Positions 16,920 to 26,897 of a stretch of DNA of 46,781 bases are shown in pieces (within the stretch, counting starts at the first letter, position 1; every line of letters begins with the position of its first letter). Location of the stretch: the NCBI RefSeq assembly GCF_000449425.2, contig NZ_AVHW01000093.1:1-46781 (forward strand), written 5' to 3'. Origin of the DNA: Clostridioides difficile CD160 (GTDB lineage: Bacteria; Bacillota; Clostridia; Peptostreptococcales; Peptostreptococcaceae). The notes under the pieces are model-generated. The model was given only the letters and a program-made list of their open reading frames with translations, was not told where the DNA came from and made no database searches. The translations under genes were made by a program, and so were the position numbers.

Positions 16920-19694
16920 TTAACTTTTAATACTAAGATTCGTAGTTCTGCTATTTTTTAGTGTTCTAAGAATTAATTTGACAAATTCATTTGATAACAA
17001 AATAGTTGATGCAAATAGAATTATTTTTATCCACATATTAAAGTCTAAAGAAACAGAGTTAAAGAAACTCTGGAATACTTGTGTAAATATTATCTGGATT
17101 ACACCTGTAACAACAATTATTTGTAATGCCAGCTTATTTTTAAAGAAATTCGGTATTGTACTATTAAAGCCAAACTCTCTACAATTCAATGCATTAAAAA
17201 GGGCACTGAATGCAAATAAAGAAAATATAACAGTACCTTGCTCATCTGGTGTGGCCCCCAATATATTAAAAGCTGATTGTGTAAATACAATTGTAATTAT
17301 AAGGATAGCATTTATAATAATATTTATAGACATAGACCTAGCTATTATTCCAGAGTGTCTATTTATTGGTTTTCTTTTCAATACATAATCTCTAACAGGT
17401 TCTAGTCCTAATGCAAGAGCTGGAGGACCATCCATTATTATGTTTACCCATAATAGTTGTATTGTGGTAAATGGCATATCTTTACCAGTAAGCTGAGATA
17501 TTATAGCAATTATAAATGCTACTATATTTACAGTAAGCTGGAACTGTATAAATCTTTGGAAGTTTTCATAAATACCTCTTCCCCATTTTATTCCTTCTAC
17601 TATTGTACTAAAGCTATCATCAGTCAATATTATATCCGCTGCATTTTTAGATACTTCTGTACCTGAGATTCCCATCGCAATACCAACATCTGCTTGACTA
17701 AGAGCTGGGGCATCGTTTATACCATCACCTGTTACAGCTACAACTTCACCACTTTTTTGAAGTGCAGAAACTATTCTCATCTTTGTATCTGGTTTACTTC
17801 TTGCCACAATAGATATTCCTTTTATCTCTTCCCTCAACTCTTCGTCTGTCAGTACATCTATATAGGTTGCCTCAACTGCCTTTTTCCCATCACTTAGTAG
17901 TCCTAATTCATCTCCAATAGCAGTGGCTGTATTGATATTATCTCCTGTAAGCATTTTTACATCTACTCCTGCATTAAATGCCTTATCAATAGATTCTTTA
18001 ACCCCTTCTCTCAATGGGTCTACTATTCCTACAAATCCACTAAATACCAAATTATCTTCCTTTTCATAGCCTCTTGGATTTCCTATTAAATTCAATTCTC
18101 CTTCTGAAGTTATTGCAACTTCTGTTCTAGATTTAGTCATCTTTTTATAAGCAAACCCTAATGTTCTCATAGATTTAATTTGTAGCTTTTTTATTTCATC
18201 CAAAATATTTTTTTCTATTTTGGGAGTTATTGGAACAATACTTTTTCCTTGTTGTACATAAGAACATTTCTTTAATAGTACTTCTGGTGCTCCTTTTGAA
18301 AGCAGTATATCTGAATCCTCTTGACGGATTAATGTAGACATTTTCTTTTCTTCTGAACTAAATGGTATTTGTGATATTAAATAAGTTTGTTTTCTCATTT
18401 CATTATAGTTCTTATCATTATGATATAAAAGTAATGCACACTCTGTTGCACTCCCTATGTATTTAAATGAATTATCTTCCTTTTCGATATCTGCTGTTGA
18501 ATTTACTATACAGTTTTGTTCAAAATAGCTATTACTTTGATATTCTCCACTATTTATATACTTACCATCAACATATGCTACTTCTACCATCATTTTATTT
18601 TGTGTTAAAGTACCTGTCTTATCAGAACATATTACAGAAACAGAGCCTATAGTTTCACAGGCTTCTTTCTTCGTTACTAGAGCATTTATCTTTGCCATTT
18701 TTTGCATCGTTATAGCTAAGGTGATATTTATCATAGTTGGTAGACCTTCTGGAACAGTTGCAACTATTAAAGCAATACAAACCATATATGCATTCTTAGC
18801 TGGTTCTAATGATTGTAAAAAAGACAAGATACTGCTTGTATCCAAAATCAATAGTCCTTTTCTCTGCATCTGTATAATCATGAACATACACAATAAAGTA
18901 GCTATTATCCCTGATATTCCTGCTATTTTAGCCCCTAACTTACCTAGCTTAATTTGAAGTGGAGTTTGCTGGTCATCATTTGACAAATTCTGTGCTATCT
19001 TACCCATCTCTGTCTTATCACCAATATGAGTAACAACCATTATACCTCTACCATATGCTACAAGAGTTCCTCCAAATACCATATTTATTTGCTTTGCAGG
19101 TATTGTATCCTGTTCAATTATTTCTGTTTTAGAATAAACTACCTCCATATCCAGTATAGCATCAGCATTTTTAGCTACATCATCAGACTCTCCTGTTAGC
19201 ATATCTTCTCTAAGCTTCAAATTTATAGATTGTATAAGCCTTCCATCTGCTGGTATCATATCCCCCGTTTCTATATATACAATATCTCCTGGTACCAAAT
19301 CATTTTTTGATATTTTAACTATCTTTCCATTTCTAAGTACTTTTACTTCTATATTCTCTGTTAATTTTGATAGAGCATGAGCTGCTTTTTTAGATTTTCC
19401 TTCGGTTATTATACCTATAGAAATACCAATAAAAATAGCTCCTAAAATACCTAATGCATCATGCAATTCTCCAACAAATGAACTTATTACTGCTGCTCCT
19501 ATAAGAATTAATATCATGGGTTCTGTCAGACTTTCTCCCAACTCGTCCCAAAATGTTCGTCCTTCTTTTATCGTAAATTCATTTAATCCATATCTAAGCT
19601 TCCTCTCTTCTACCTCATTATCAGCAAGTCCAACTTCTGGATTTGTCTTTAAGTATTTTAATACTTCTTTGGTAGGTTTATTATAATACCTCAT
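16920..19694 (-). CDS. Calcium-type P-ATPase (P2 family)
   Basis: 924 residues with the full P-type order: N-terminal cation ATPase domain; actuator loop TGES (167-170); M4 motif VATVPEGLPT (PEGLP 315-319); phosphorylation site SDKTGTLTQNK with Asp358; nucleotide domain; and hinge TGDGINDAPALSQADVGIAMG. Asn and Asp in LLWVNIIMDGPPALALG of M6 are typical of SERCA/PMCA-like calcium pumps. The C-terminal helices complete ten membrane segments. It should export Ca2+ (or a similar divalent ion). It stands alone with terminators on both sides. Confidence 0.9.
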   Translation of the reverse strand: MRYYNKPTKEVLKYLKTNPEVGLADNEVEERKLRYGLNEFTIKEGRTFWDELGESLTEPMILILIGAAVISSFVGELHDALGILGAIFIGISIGIITEGKSKKAAHALSKLTENIEVKVLRNGKIVKISKNDLVPGDIVYIETGDMIPADGRLIQSINLKLREDMLTGESDDVAKNADAILDMEVVYSKTEIIEQDTIPAKQINMVFGGTLVAYGRGIMVVTHIGDKTEMGKIAQNLSNDDQQTPLQIKLGKLGAKIAGISGIIATLLCMFMIIQMQRKGLLILDTSSILSFLQSLEPAKNAYMVCIALIVATVPEGLPTMINITLAITMQKMAKINALVTKKEACETIGSVSVICSDKTGTLTQNKMMVEVAYVDGKYINSGEYQSNSYFEQNCIVNSTADIEKEDNSFKYIGSATECALLLYHNDKNYNEMRKQTYLISQIPFSSEEKKMSTLIRQEDSDILLSKGAPEVLLKKCSYVQQGKSIVPITPKIEKNILDEIKKLQIKSMRTLGFAYKKMTKSRTEVAITSEGELNLIGNPRGYEKEDNLVFSGFVGIVDPLREGVKESIDKAFNAGVDVKMLTGDNINTATAIGDELGLLSDGKKAVEATYIDVLTDEELREEIKGISIVARSKPDTKMRIVSALQKSGEVVAVTGDGINDAPALSQADVGIAMGISGTEVSKNAADIILTDDSFSTIVEGIKWGRGIYENFQRFIQFQLTVNIVAFIIAIISQLTGKDMPFTTIQLLWVNIIMDGPPALALGLEPVRDYVLKRKPINRHSGIIARSMSINIIINAILIITIVFTQSAFNILGATPDEQGTVIFSLFAFSALFNALNCREFGFNSTIPNFFKNKLALQIIVVTGVIQIIFTQVFQSFFNSVSLDFNMWIKIILFASTILLSNEFVKLILRTLKNSRTTNLSIKS

Positions 19695-19762
19695 AACTTT
19701 ATCCCCCTTGTTAATTATCTATAGAGAATTATATGCTTATGATAGCTTGTATATTACTTTTC

Positions 19763-19827
19763 CAAAAAAATAAGGAGTTGTCTCAAAATTGATTTTTTTC
19801 CAATCAAATTTTAAGTTCAACTCCTCT
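19763..19827 (-). terminator. Terminator of the GGDEF-EAL-opp operon
   Basis: On the minus strand AGGAGTTG (19825-19818) pairs with CAACTCCT (19780-19773). An inner stem between AAAATTTGATT and AATCAATTTTG and a T-rich tail complete it. It lies about 190 bases after the last opp gene. Confidence 0.75.
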
Positions 19828-20016
19828 TTTAAATTTTTTATATGTTATTTTTTACTACCTTTTTAAATTAATATTTTAAGGTTTTAATATTGAAAAAATT
19901 TGAGTACAAGAAATAAAGCATCTATATTTTTAGATAAAATTATATAAAAACAAATCTATTTACACCTCTACCATTTATCACTATGTTAAAATACTAGTTA
20001 TCATTACACCAAAAAT

Positions 20017-21000
20017 TTACTCTTTATAATAGCTAAACCCTTTGCTTGTCATGTGACAAGCAACTAGATGATTCTGCCTGTGTTCAAATAATTCAGGTAT
20101 TTCTTTCCTACAATATTCTGTTGATATTGGACAACGCTCCACAAAAGGACATCCTTTTTCACAACTTGAAAAAATTTTAACTTCGTCTTGTACGTCTATT
20201 TCTTCATCTAGTATATTTCTCTCATTCGGATTTGGAGTCAAAACTGCACATAAAAGCATCTGTGTATATGGATGTAAAGGTGTCTTGTAAATCTCCTCAG
20301 CATTCCCAATCTCCACGATTCTACCAGCATACATCACTGCTATCCTATCAGAAATATAACGAACCATATTTAGGTCATGTGAAATAAATAGATAAGTAAG
20401 CCCAAGTTCTATCTTTAATTTGTACAAAAGGTTTATAATCTGACTCTGGATAGAATTGTCTAGTGCTGACACTGGTTCATCACATATAATGAAATCTGGC
20501 TGAACCACGAGTGCACGTGCAATACTAATCCTTTGTCTTTGGCCTCCTGAAAACTCATGTGGAAAACGTCCTGCATGCTCTCGCAAAAGCCCAGTCATTT
20601 CTAACAATTCATATACTTTTTGTGTTCTTGTATTTTTATCCAGCATGCCATGAACCTTCAAATTTTCTGCAATAATAGACTCCACTGTCATATGTGGGTC
20701 TAAAGACATATATGGGTCCTGGAATATCATTTGTGTATGTTGTGCAAATGCCTTTCTTCTACTTTGTCGATGTAGCTCTAGTTTTTTGCCTTGAAATAAT
20801 ATTTCACCTTCGCTTGATGGATATACACCCATAATAACTCTTGCAAGAGTTGATTTTCCACAACCAGATTCTCCAACAAGCCCTAAAGTTTCACCTTTAT
20901 AAATAGTTAGGTTAACGTGATTGACAGCAATATTTTTGCGCTTTCTTCCTAAAGGAAAGCTCTTGGATACATTATTTAATTCAAGTAATTTTTCCATCAT
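20017..21000 (-). CDS. oppF: Oligopeptide ABC transporter ATP-binding protein (OppF-like)
   Basis: About 327 residues. The start chosen is ATG 21000, because AAAGGAGG lies six bases upstream; the frame is open to 21048 but that ATG has no such site. Walker A GESGCGKST, signature FSGGQRQRISIARAL, Walker B IICDEPVSALD and the H-loop SHDL are all present. The C-terminal oligopeptide extension has cysteines (CEKGCPFVERCPISTEYC) typical of OppD/OppF/DppF. It pairs with the upstream ATPase, whose stop it overlaps by 20 bases. Confidence 0.88.
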   Translation of the reverse strand: MMEKLLELNNVSKSFPLGRKRKNIAVNHVNLTIYKGETLGLVGESGCGKSTLARVIMGVYPSSEGEILFQGKKLELHRQSRRKAFAQHTQMIFQDPYMSLDPHMTVESIIAENLKVHGMLDKNTRTQKVYELLEMTGLLREHAGRFPHEFSGGQRQRISIARALVVQPDFIICDEPVSALDNSIQSQIINLLYKLKIELGLTYLFISHDLNMVRYISDRIAVMYAGRIVEIGNAEEIYKTPLHPYTQMLLCAVLTPNPNERNILDEEIDVQDEVKIFSSCEKGCPFVERCPISTEYCRKEIPELFEHRQNHLVACHMTSKGFSYYKE

Positions 21001-21985
21001 CCAATTCCTCCTTTGGAAAACTTTCATGCAGACGCCAACAAGAAGCACTATGACTATTTGACACCTTAAACAAAGGAGGCTCTTCTCTCAAACAAATCTG
21101 CATACAATATGGACACCTCTTTGAAAAAGAACAACCGACTGGCAAATCAGATAAATTTGGTGGACTTCCCAATATATATATGCGTTCACCCATACCACCT
21201 GATGTAGGGAGTGTTCTTAACAATGCTTGTGTATATGGGTGTATTGCTTTACTAAAAAGTTCTTTCACATCACTCTCTTCCACAATTTTTCCAGCATACA
21301 TCACTACTACACGGTCTGCCAAGTTTGCCACAACACCAAAATCATGGGTAATCAAAAGCACAGCTGTCCCCATCTCTTTTCTGATTTTGGCAATCAGTTT
21401 CAAGATTTGCAGTTGTGTAGTAACATCAAGAGCTGTTGTTGGTTCGTCTGCAATAAGTAGTTTCGGATTACATGCCAAAGCCATAGCAATCATTACACGT
21501 TGTCGCATACCTCCTGAAAATTGATGAGGGTACTGCTCTGCTTGTAGTGCAGCATTTGGTATCTGTACCATTTCAAGTAGTCTAACTGCCTCTTGTTTAC
21601 AATCAGATGATGACATTTTTTCTTTTCTGTATAGCGACTCTGTAATCTGCTTACCTATTTTCATTGTAGGATTCAAACAAGTCAGAGGGTCTTGAAAAAT
21701 CATACTTGCTAAAGTACCTCTTATTTGTTCCATCTCTTTTTCTGATGCATTCAAAATATCAAAGTTTAGAAGTTTCAATTCTTCAGCCATAATTTTAGCT
21801 GGTGGTGAAGGATTCAGTTGTAAAATTGACTGTGCCATTACACTTTTACCACAGCCACTTTCACCCACTAGTGCAAGAATCTCGCCACTGTTCATAGAAA
21901 GCGAAACACCTCGAACTGCATTTACGGTTCTTTTGTGCATATCGAAAGACACATTCAATTCCTTAATTCTCAGAATATCGTCCAT
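20981..21985 (-). CDS. oppD: Oligopeptide ABC transporter ATP-binding protein (OppD-like)
   Basis: 334 residues. Walker A GESGCGKS (41-48), signature FSGGMRQRVMIAM, Walker B LLIADEPTTALD, the H-loop THDF, and the oligopeptide C-terminal domain with CSFSKRCPYCMQIC, a cysteine set seen in Fe-S-binding Opp/Dpp ATPases. GAGGAGG precedes the ATG. It overlaps the permease gene upstream by 23 bases and OppF downstream, showing one translation-coupled unit. Confidence 0.9.
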   Translation of the reverse strand: MDDILRIKELNVSFDMHKRTVNAVRGVSLSMNSGEILALVGESGCGKSVMAQSILQLNPSPPAKIMAEELKLLNFDILNASEKEMEQIRGTLASMIFQDPLTCLNPTMKIGKQITESLYRKEKMSSSDCKQEAVRLLEMVQIPNAALQAEQYPHQFSGGMRQRVMIAMALACNPKLLIADEPTTALDVTTQLQILKLIAKIRKEMGTAVLLITHDFGVVANLADRVVVMYAGKIVEESDVKELFSKAIHPYTQALLRTLPTSGGMGERIYILGSPPNLSDLPVGCSFSKRCPYCMQICLREEPPLFKVSNSHSASCWRLHESFPKEELDDGKIT

Positions 21986-22958
21986 AATCAGCAGACCTCC
22001 TCAACCTAGGATTTAGAGCATCTTGAAGTTGGTCTCCCAAGAGATTGAAAGAAAGCATTATAAGACAAATAAATAGTCCTGGCACTAAAAGCCTTACTGG
22101 ATAAGTCTGAAAAACAGCAACACCTTCATTTGCCATAATTCCCAATGATGGATATGGTGGAGGGACTCCCATTCCCAACATTGATAAGAATGCTTCTGTA
22201 AATATAATCCCTGGAATACTCAATGTCATATGTACAATAATAATACCTAACATATTGGGAATTAGGTGGCAGAAAATAATCCGTCCCATACTTGCTCCCA
22301 TAATTCTTGCAGCAATTATAAATTCTCTCTCCATAAGAGAAATCACCTGTCCTCTTACCAATCGTGCCATACTAGTCCATCCTACAAGAGTATAGGCAAT
22401 AATCAAAGTTCCAACTCCCTGTGGTAGCACTGCCATGAGTAAAAGGACAACAACAAGGTATGGAATTCCACTAATGATTTCCAATATACGCATCATTACA
22501 TTGTCAACCATGCCACCTATATATCCAGAAATACTACCATATACTACTCCTACTATGCAGTCTATGATAGCTACCACCCCTGCTACTAGAAGTGATACTC
22601 GTGTCCCATACCAAATACGTACAAAAATATCACGCCCAAGATTATCTGTACCAAAGATATGAGTAAAACCACTACTTGGGTCTTTGCTAAAAAAGGGTGT
22701 ATTTGCATATGCCACATTCTGAGATGCAAAATCAAAATTACAAAATATTGGAAAACATATTGAGCCTATAATCAGAAGAAGTATCATTATAAATGACACT
22801 ACTGCAATTTTATTGTGGCATAGTATGGATATAGTTTCCCTTACAAAACTCATAGAGGGATACACCTGTTTATTATTAGTCATATCTAAATTACAGCCAT
22901 CAGTAGAAGAAAAATCTTCATGGACAAGTACTCTTTTACTACTGTCTATTTTCCTCAC
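21963..22958 (-). CDS. oppC: Oligopeptide ABC transporter permease (OppC-like)
   Basis: 331 residues from GTG 22958. An N-terminal helix follows a charged head; then come an extracellular loop with FGTDNLGRDIFVRIWYGTR, the OppC/DppC hallmark, and five more helices with the EAA-type loop MGASMGRIIFCHLIPNMLG. The start is uncertain: AGGAGG runs directly into this GTG, leaving no spacing, and the next ATG (about 22883) lacks a ribosome-binding site. The gene overlaps OppB by 20 bases on this reading. Confidence 0.86.
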   Translation of the reverse strand: MRKIDSSKRVLVHEDFSSTDGCNLDMTNNKQVYPSMSFVRETISILCHNKIAVVSFIMILLLIIGSICFPIFCNFDFASQNVAYANTPFFSKDPSSGFTHIFGTDNLGRDIFVRIWYGTRVSLLVAGVVAIIDCIVGVVYGSISGYIGGMVDNVMMRILEIISGIPYLVVVLLLMAVLPQGVGTLIIAYTLVGWTSMARLVRGQVISLMEREFIIAARIMGASMGRIIFCHLIPNMLGIIIVHMTLSIPGIIFTEAFLSMLGMGVPPPYPSLGIMANEGVAVFQTYPVRLLVPGLFICLIMLSFNLLGDQLQDALNPRLRRSADYGRYSEN

Positions 22959-23898
22959 CTCCTAATTTTATGCGAGGGTCTATACAACTGTTCAAAATAT
23001 CCACGATTAAATTACACAATACGAGAAACATACCAAAAAACAATGTTGTTCCTATAATCACTGGATAGTCATTGGCCTGTACTGAGTCTACAAAGTATTT
23101 TCCAAGACCTGGAATAGAAAATACATATTCTACAGCAAATGTCCCAGTCAACAGAACTGCTGTCATAGGACCAAGAACTGTTATCACTGGCATTAATGCA
23201 TTACGTAGACAATGATGAAAGATAATATCTTTTTTCTTGATTCCTTTAACCTTTGCTGTACGGATATAGTCCTGCCCAAGTACATCAAGCATACTAGAAC
23301 GCATTAACCTCCCAATACTTGCCATAGAACCAAAGGCGAGCGCAAATGCAGGTAAAATCTTGCTATTCTCACTCCCCCATCCTATAATGGCAAAAAAATG
23401 GATACCAGTAAATTGAAACACCATAATTCCAAAAAAATACTGCAACAAAGCACCAATAATAAATGATGGAACAGACACCCCAAGAAGCACCAAAATCATT
23501 GTCAATGTATCCCACTTCGTCCCATGCTTCAAAGCAGCTGTAATCCCTGACAAAAATCCCAAAATAATTGCAAAAATCAAAGCCCGTATTCCCAGTTCTA
23601 AAGAAACTGGGAATGCTTGGGCTATGATATCTATGACTTGACGACCAGATACAATGGAAGAACCAAAATCTCCATGTATCAAATTATTCACATATATTCC
23701 ATACTGCTCTAATACAGACTTATCTAGACCATACTTTGTGGCTAAAGAAGCTTTTATCTCAGGATTAAGTACCTTAATTCCGGAAAAAGGGTCACCTGGA
23801 AGCATCTGCATCAATAAAAATGTAATGGAAATCAAAACCCATACAGTAAGTACCGCATAAATAAGTCGCTTAGCGATATACCTCATTTGTAAAGACAT
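22939..23898 (-). CDS. oppB: Oligopeptide ABC transporter permease (OppB-like)
   Basis: 319 residues, six membrane helices. The N-terminal MRYIAKRLIYAVLTVWVLISITFLLMQMLPGDPF is the OppB/DppB signature, and the EAA loop reads VKGIKKKDIIFHHCLRNALMPVITVLG. ACAGGAGC precedes ATG 23898 at good spacing. It follows the binding-protein gene by 26 bases. Confidence 0.88.
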   Translation of the reverse strand: MSLQMRYIAKRLIYAVLTVWVLISITFLLMQMLPGDPFSGIKVLNPEIKASLATKYGLDKSVLEQYGIYVNNLIHGDFGSSIVSGRQVIDIIAQAFPVSLELGIRALIFAIILGFLSGITAALKHGTKWDTLTMILVLLGVSVPSFIIGALLQYFFGIMVFQFTGIHFFAIIGWGSENSKILPAFALAFGSMASIGRLMRSSMLDVLGQDYIRTAKVKGIKKKDIIFHHCLRNALMPVITVLGPMTAVLLTGTFAVEYVFSIPGLGKYFVDSVQANDYPVIIGTTLFFGMFLVLCNLIVDILNSCIDPRIKLGGEENRQ

Positions 23899-23924
23899 AT
23901 TGTCTGCTCCTGTCCTGTTTTTAT

Positions 23925-25571
23925 TTACTTAATATGAGCATTTAAAACGTTAAAGAATTGAAATGGTGTACGTACTAGACCAACTAGTTTATCAGAAACT
24001 GCATAAGTAGTACATGTAAAATACATCGGTCCTATAACCATATCATCCATTAGAATTTTTTCTGCCTGTATCAGTATCTCTTGACGCTTTTTAGGGTCGC
24101 TCTCATGAGTTGAATCCTCAATCAACTTATCATACTTTAGATTAGAATACTTTCCATGGTTATTCATATTTTCTGTTGTATAATTCTCTAAAAATGTAAT
24201 TGCATCATTCTCAGAAGGCCCCCAAGCATTCACTGCAAAGCTGTAATCACCATTCATTGTTGCTTCAGACAAAGCTTTCACTGCTGTAGATTTTAGTTCT
24301 ACATCCAATCCAAGATTTTCCTTCCATTGTTGTTGCAAATAGGCAGCCTGATTCTGATTGTATGTTGTATCTGATGTCCAAAATACAAGTTTAATATCTT
24401 TCTTTTCTATCCCAAGTTCTTGAAGTGCCTTATCAAGATATTCCTTTGCCTTATCTTTGTCATACTTAAATAGGCTACCACGTTTTTCTGCATAACTTTT
24501 ACCATCAACACCTTTTATAACACCTGGCACAAGACCGTTAGCTGCTATAGAACCATCATTAATTACATTATCAAGCAAACTTTGTACATCAATAGAATAG
24601 GCAAGTGCTTTCCTTAGATTTATGTTAGAAAGATACTCATTTTGTGTATTAAAGCTTAAATACCAAGAACCTCCATCTATGTAAGATTGAATAGTATCTT
24701 TACTTTTGTCTCCCACGAGTTTAATTTGTTCGTTATATAGGTTACAAAGGTCAATTTCTCCAGCAGTAAATGCATTCAAACTTGTATTTGCATCTCCTAT
24801 CATGACCAACTTAACTTTAGGAATATTAATTTCTGATGCATTATAATATTCTTCAGATTTCTCCATTGTAAGATGGTCATCATGAACCCATTCTGTTATT
24901 TTATATGCGCCATTTGTTACCATTTTATCTGCCTCTTTAGCGTACTGTTTATCGCCGATCGTCTCATAAGCCTTCTTATTTATTGGTAAAAAATATGGTT
25001 GTGACAAATAAAATAAGCCATTAGTCATTGGATGAGACCATTGAATTTCTAATGTATAATCATCTAATACCTTTAACCCAAGCTGTGTTTCGTCAACCTC
25101 CCCCTTATAAAATGCTTCTCCATTTTTTATATTCTTATATATATATGCAGCAAATATACTTCCAGTAGAAGGCTTCATCTGTGTCACCCAAGAATAGTAA
25201 AAATCATTCACAGTTACTGGGTCTCCATTTGACCATTTTGCATCCTTTCTTAGATGCATTGTATAAATTGTGTTAGCATCATTTATATCCCAACGTTCTG
25301 CTAAATCAGCTACTGGCTCATCCTTTTCATTCAACTTTGTGAATCCAGACATACAATGATAGAGAATACTTTGGGCAATAGTATCACTCATTCTCATGGG
25401 ATTCAATTCTGTTGGCTCTGATGTGACATTTAACGTTACCATTTCTTTTCCTTGAGTACCCTTAAAAACTGAGCCTTTTGTTGTATCCCCTTGTTTAGGT
25501 GTAGAACATGCCACCAAATTTAATGCAAGCATAGCTACTAATAATAATGTTATAATTTTTTTGTATCTCAT
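23925..25571 (-). CDS. oppA: Oligopeptide-binding lipoprotein (OppA/DppA-like, SBP family 5)
   Basis: 548 residues. The signal peptide ends in a lipobox (LNLVAC), so the protein is tethered outside the membrane. It shows the family 5 features: TSEPTELNPMRMSDTIAQSILYH at the start, YTMHLRKDAKWSNGDPVTVNDFYYSW (the peptide-binding protein signature) and INLRKALAYSID later. It delivers peptides to OppBC. GAGGGAG precedes the ATG, 27 bases after the EAL gene. Peptide length and sequence preference cannot be read from the sequence. Confidence 0.9.
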   Translation of the reverse strand: MRYKKIITLLLVAMLALNLVACSTPKQGDTTKGSVFKGTQGKEMVTLNVTSEPTELNPMRMSDTIAQSILYHCMSGFTKLNEKDEPVADLAERWDINDANTIYTMHLRKDAKWSNGDPVTVNDFYYSWVTQMKPSTGSIFAAYIYKNIKNGEAFYKGEVDETQLGLKVLDDYTLEIQWSHPMTNGLFYLSQPYFLPINKKAYETIGDKQYAKEADKMVTNGAYKITEWVHDDHLTMEKSEEYYNASEINIPKVKLVMIGDANTSLNAFTAGEIDLCNLYNEQIKLVGDKSKDTIQSYIDGGSWYLSFNTQNEYLSNINLRKALAYSIDVQSLLDNVINDGSIAANGLVPGVIKGVDGKSYAEKRGSLFKYDKDKAKEYLDKALQELGIEKKDIKLVFWTSDTTYNQNQAAYLQQQWKENLGLDVELKSTAVKALSEATMNGDYSFAVNAWGPSENDAITFLENYTTENMNNHGKYSNLKYDKLIEDSTHESDPKKRQEILIQAEKILMDDMVIGPMYFTCTTYAVSDKLVGLVRTPFQFFNVLNAHIK

Positions 25572-25598
25572 ATTTTTCTCCCTCTAAAAAAATAATTT

Positions 25599-26897
25599 TT
25601 ATAATTCCTGACAATCATCCTGTTCGTCCAATATCATGTTAAATGAATCAATTGACATAGGTTTATAGTAATAATAACCTTGAACCATATCGCATCCATA
25701 TTCTTTTAAATTTTCTATATGTTCTTTGGATTCTACACCTTCAGCAGTCACCTTCATATTTAAGGAATGAATTAAATCTATAATAGTCTTTATTACTAAA
25801 TTACTATTACCATTTAAGTTATTTAAAAAAAACTGACGGTCCATCTTGATAATATCAAAACGCGCATTAAGTAATACATTAAAAGAAGAGTATCCATCGC
25901 CAAAATCATCTAGAGAACATGTAAACCCATATCCCTTAAAATCAGATACTATTTTTTTCAAACGCTCAGTATCATTTAAAGAAATTGATTCCATAAATTC
26001 AATTTCAATATAGTGCTTAGGAATATTATATTTTTCAAATACATCAATGTAATTTTGAACAATATCTGGGTCATAAAAATATGACTTTGAAATATTAAAA
26101 CTGATTGGTACAACCTTCTGGTTATTTTTTATTCTTGTGTCCAAATATTGGCACATTTGTTCAAAAGTATCAATATCAATTAACTTAATGTAGCCATTTT
26201 GGTTTAAGATAGGCAGAAATTTATATAATGGTACGCTATTTCCATCTTTATCAAACCAACGAAGTAGTGCCTCTGCACCTATAACTTCTCCACTTATTAG
26301 GCTAACTTTTGGCTGTAGATATGTAACAAATTCATACTCTTTATATGCATCTGCTGTATCTATTTCTAGTTTCATACGGTCCATATAGCTTTTATAAAAA
26401 AATTCGTCATAAAGTTCTATACAAGAACTTCTATTAAATAAAGTTTCACTCTCTTTTCTACACAGATTTGCATAATTTAGTGCATCATAAAATGAGACTT
26501 CTGGGTTAATAATCACATAAATCCCCATAGACATAAAAAGATTTCTATAAATCCGCTCATCATCTATACGATATAACATTTCAATTAGTGGTATCAATCG
26601 TTCATATATAAGGTAATTGGAGTCATCACACCTAACTAAAAATGCAAAGTTATCCGCATATAAATATGCAGCATACTCCTTTTCTTCTAAAAATGTTATT
26701 ATCTTTTGAAAAATCAATATCAAGACTTCATCTCCTGCTTTACTCCCATACTTTGTATTAAAATAGCGAAAATTTTTAATGTTGAAATGTATTAAAGCGT
26801 ATCTTTCATCACTACCTTTTACTTTACAATATTTTTCCAAAATATATGAAGTATCATATATATGGCGCTTTAAGGTGATATTCTTTTCCGTTTCCAT
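25599..26897 (-). CDS. EAL-domain c-di-GMP phosphodiesterase with degenerate GGDEF
   Basis: 432 residues from ATG 26897, which overlaps the previous stop as TGATG; AAAGGAG lies upstream (an in-frame GTG at 26900 is an alternative). Residues about 30-165 form a GGDEF fold whose signature is replaced by ADNFA, so it cannot be a cyclase and may be a sensor. The EAL domain (about 185-430) keeps the catalytic set: EALLRW, the Asn in SFNISK, Glu in IEFMES, DDFGDGYSS, Lys in IKMDR and GVES with QGYYY. It should hydrolyse c-di-GMP. No membrane helix is present, so it is cytoplasmic. Confidence 0.88.
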   Translation of the reverse strand: METEKNITLKRHIYDTSYILEKYCKVKGSDERYALIHFNIKNFRYFNTKYGSKAGDEVLILIFQKIITFLEEKEYAAYLYADNFAFLVRCDDSNYLIYERLIPLIEMLYRIDDERIYRNLFMSMGIYVIINPEVSFYDALNYANLCRKESETLFNRSSCIELYDEFFYKSYMDRMKLEIDTADAYKEYEFVTYLQPKVSLISGEVIGAEALLRWFDKDGNSVPLYKFLPILNQNGYIKLIDIDTFEQMCQYLDTRIKNNQKVVPISFNISKSYFYDPDIVQNYIDVFEKYNIPKHYIEIEFMESISLNDTERLKKIVSDFKGYGFTCSLDDFGDGYSSFNVLLNARFDIIKMDRQFFLNNLNGNSNLVIKTIIDLIHSLNMKVTAEGVESKEHIENLKEYGCDMVQGYYYYKPMSIDSFNMILDEQDDCQEL

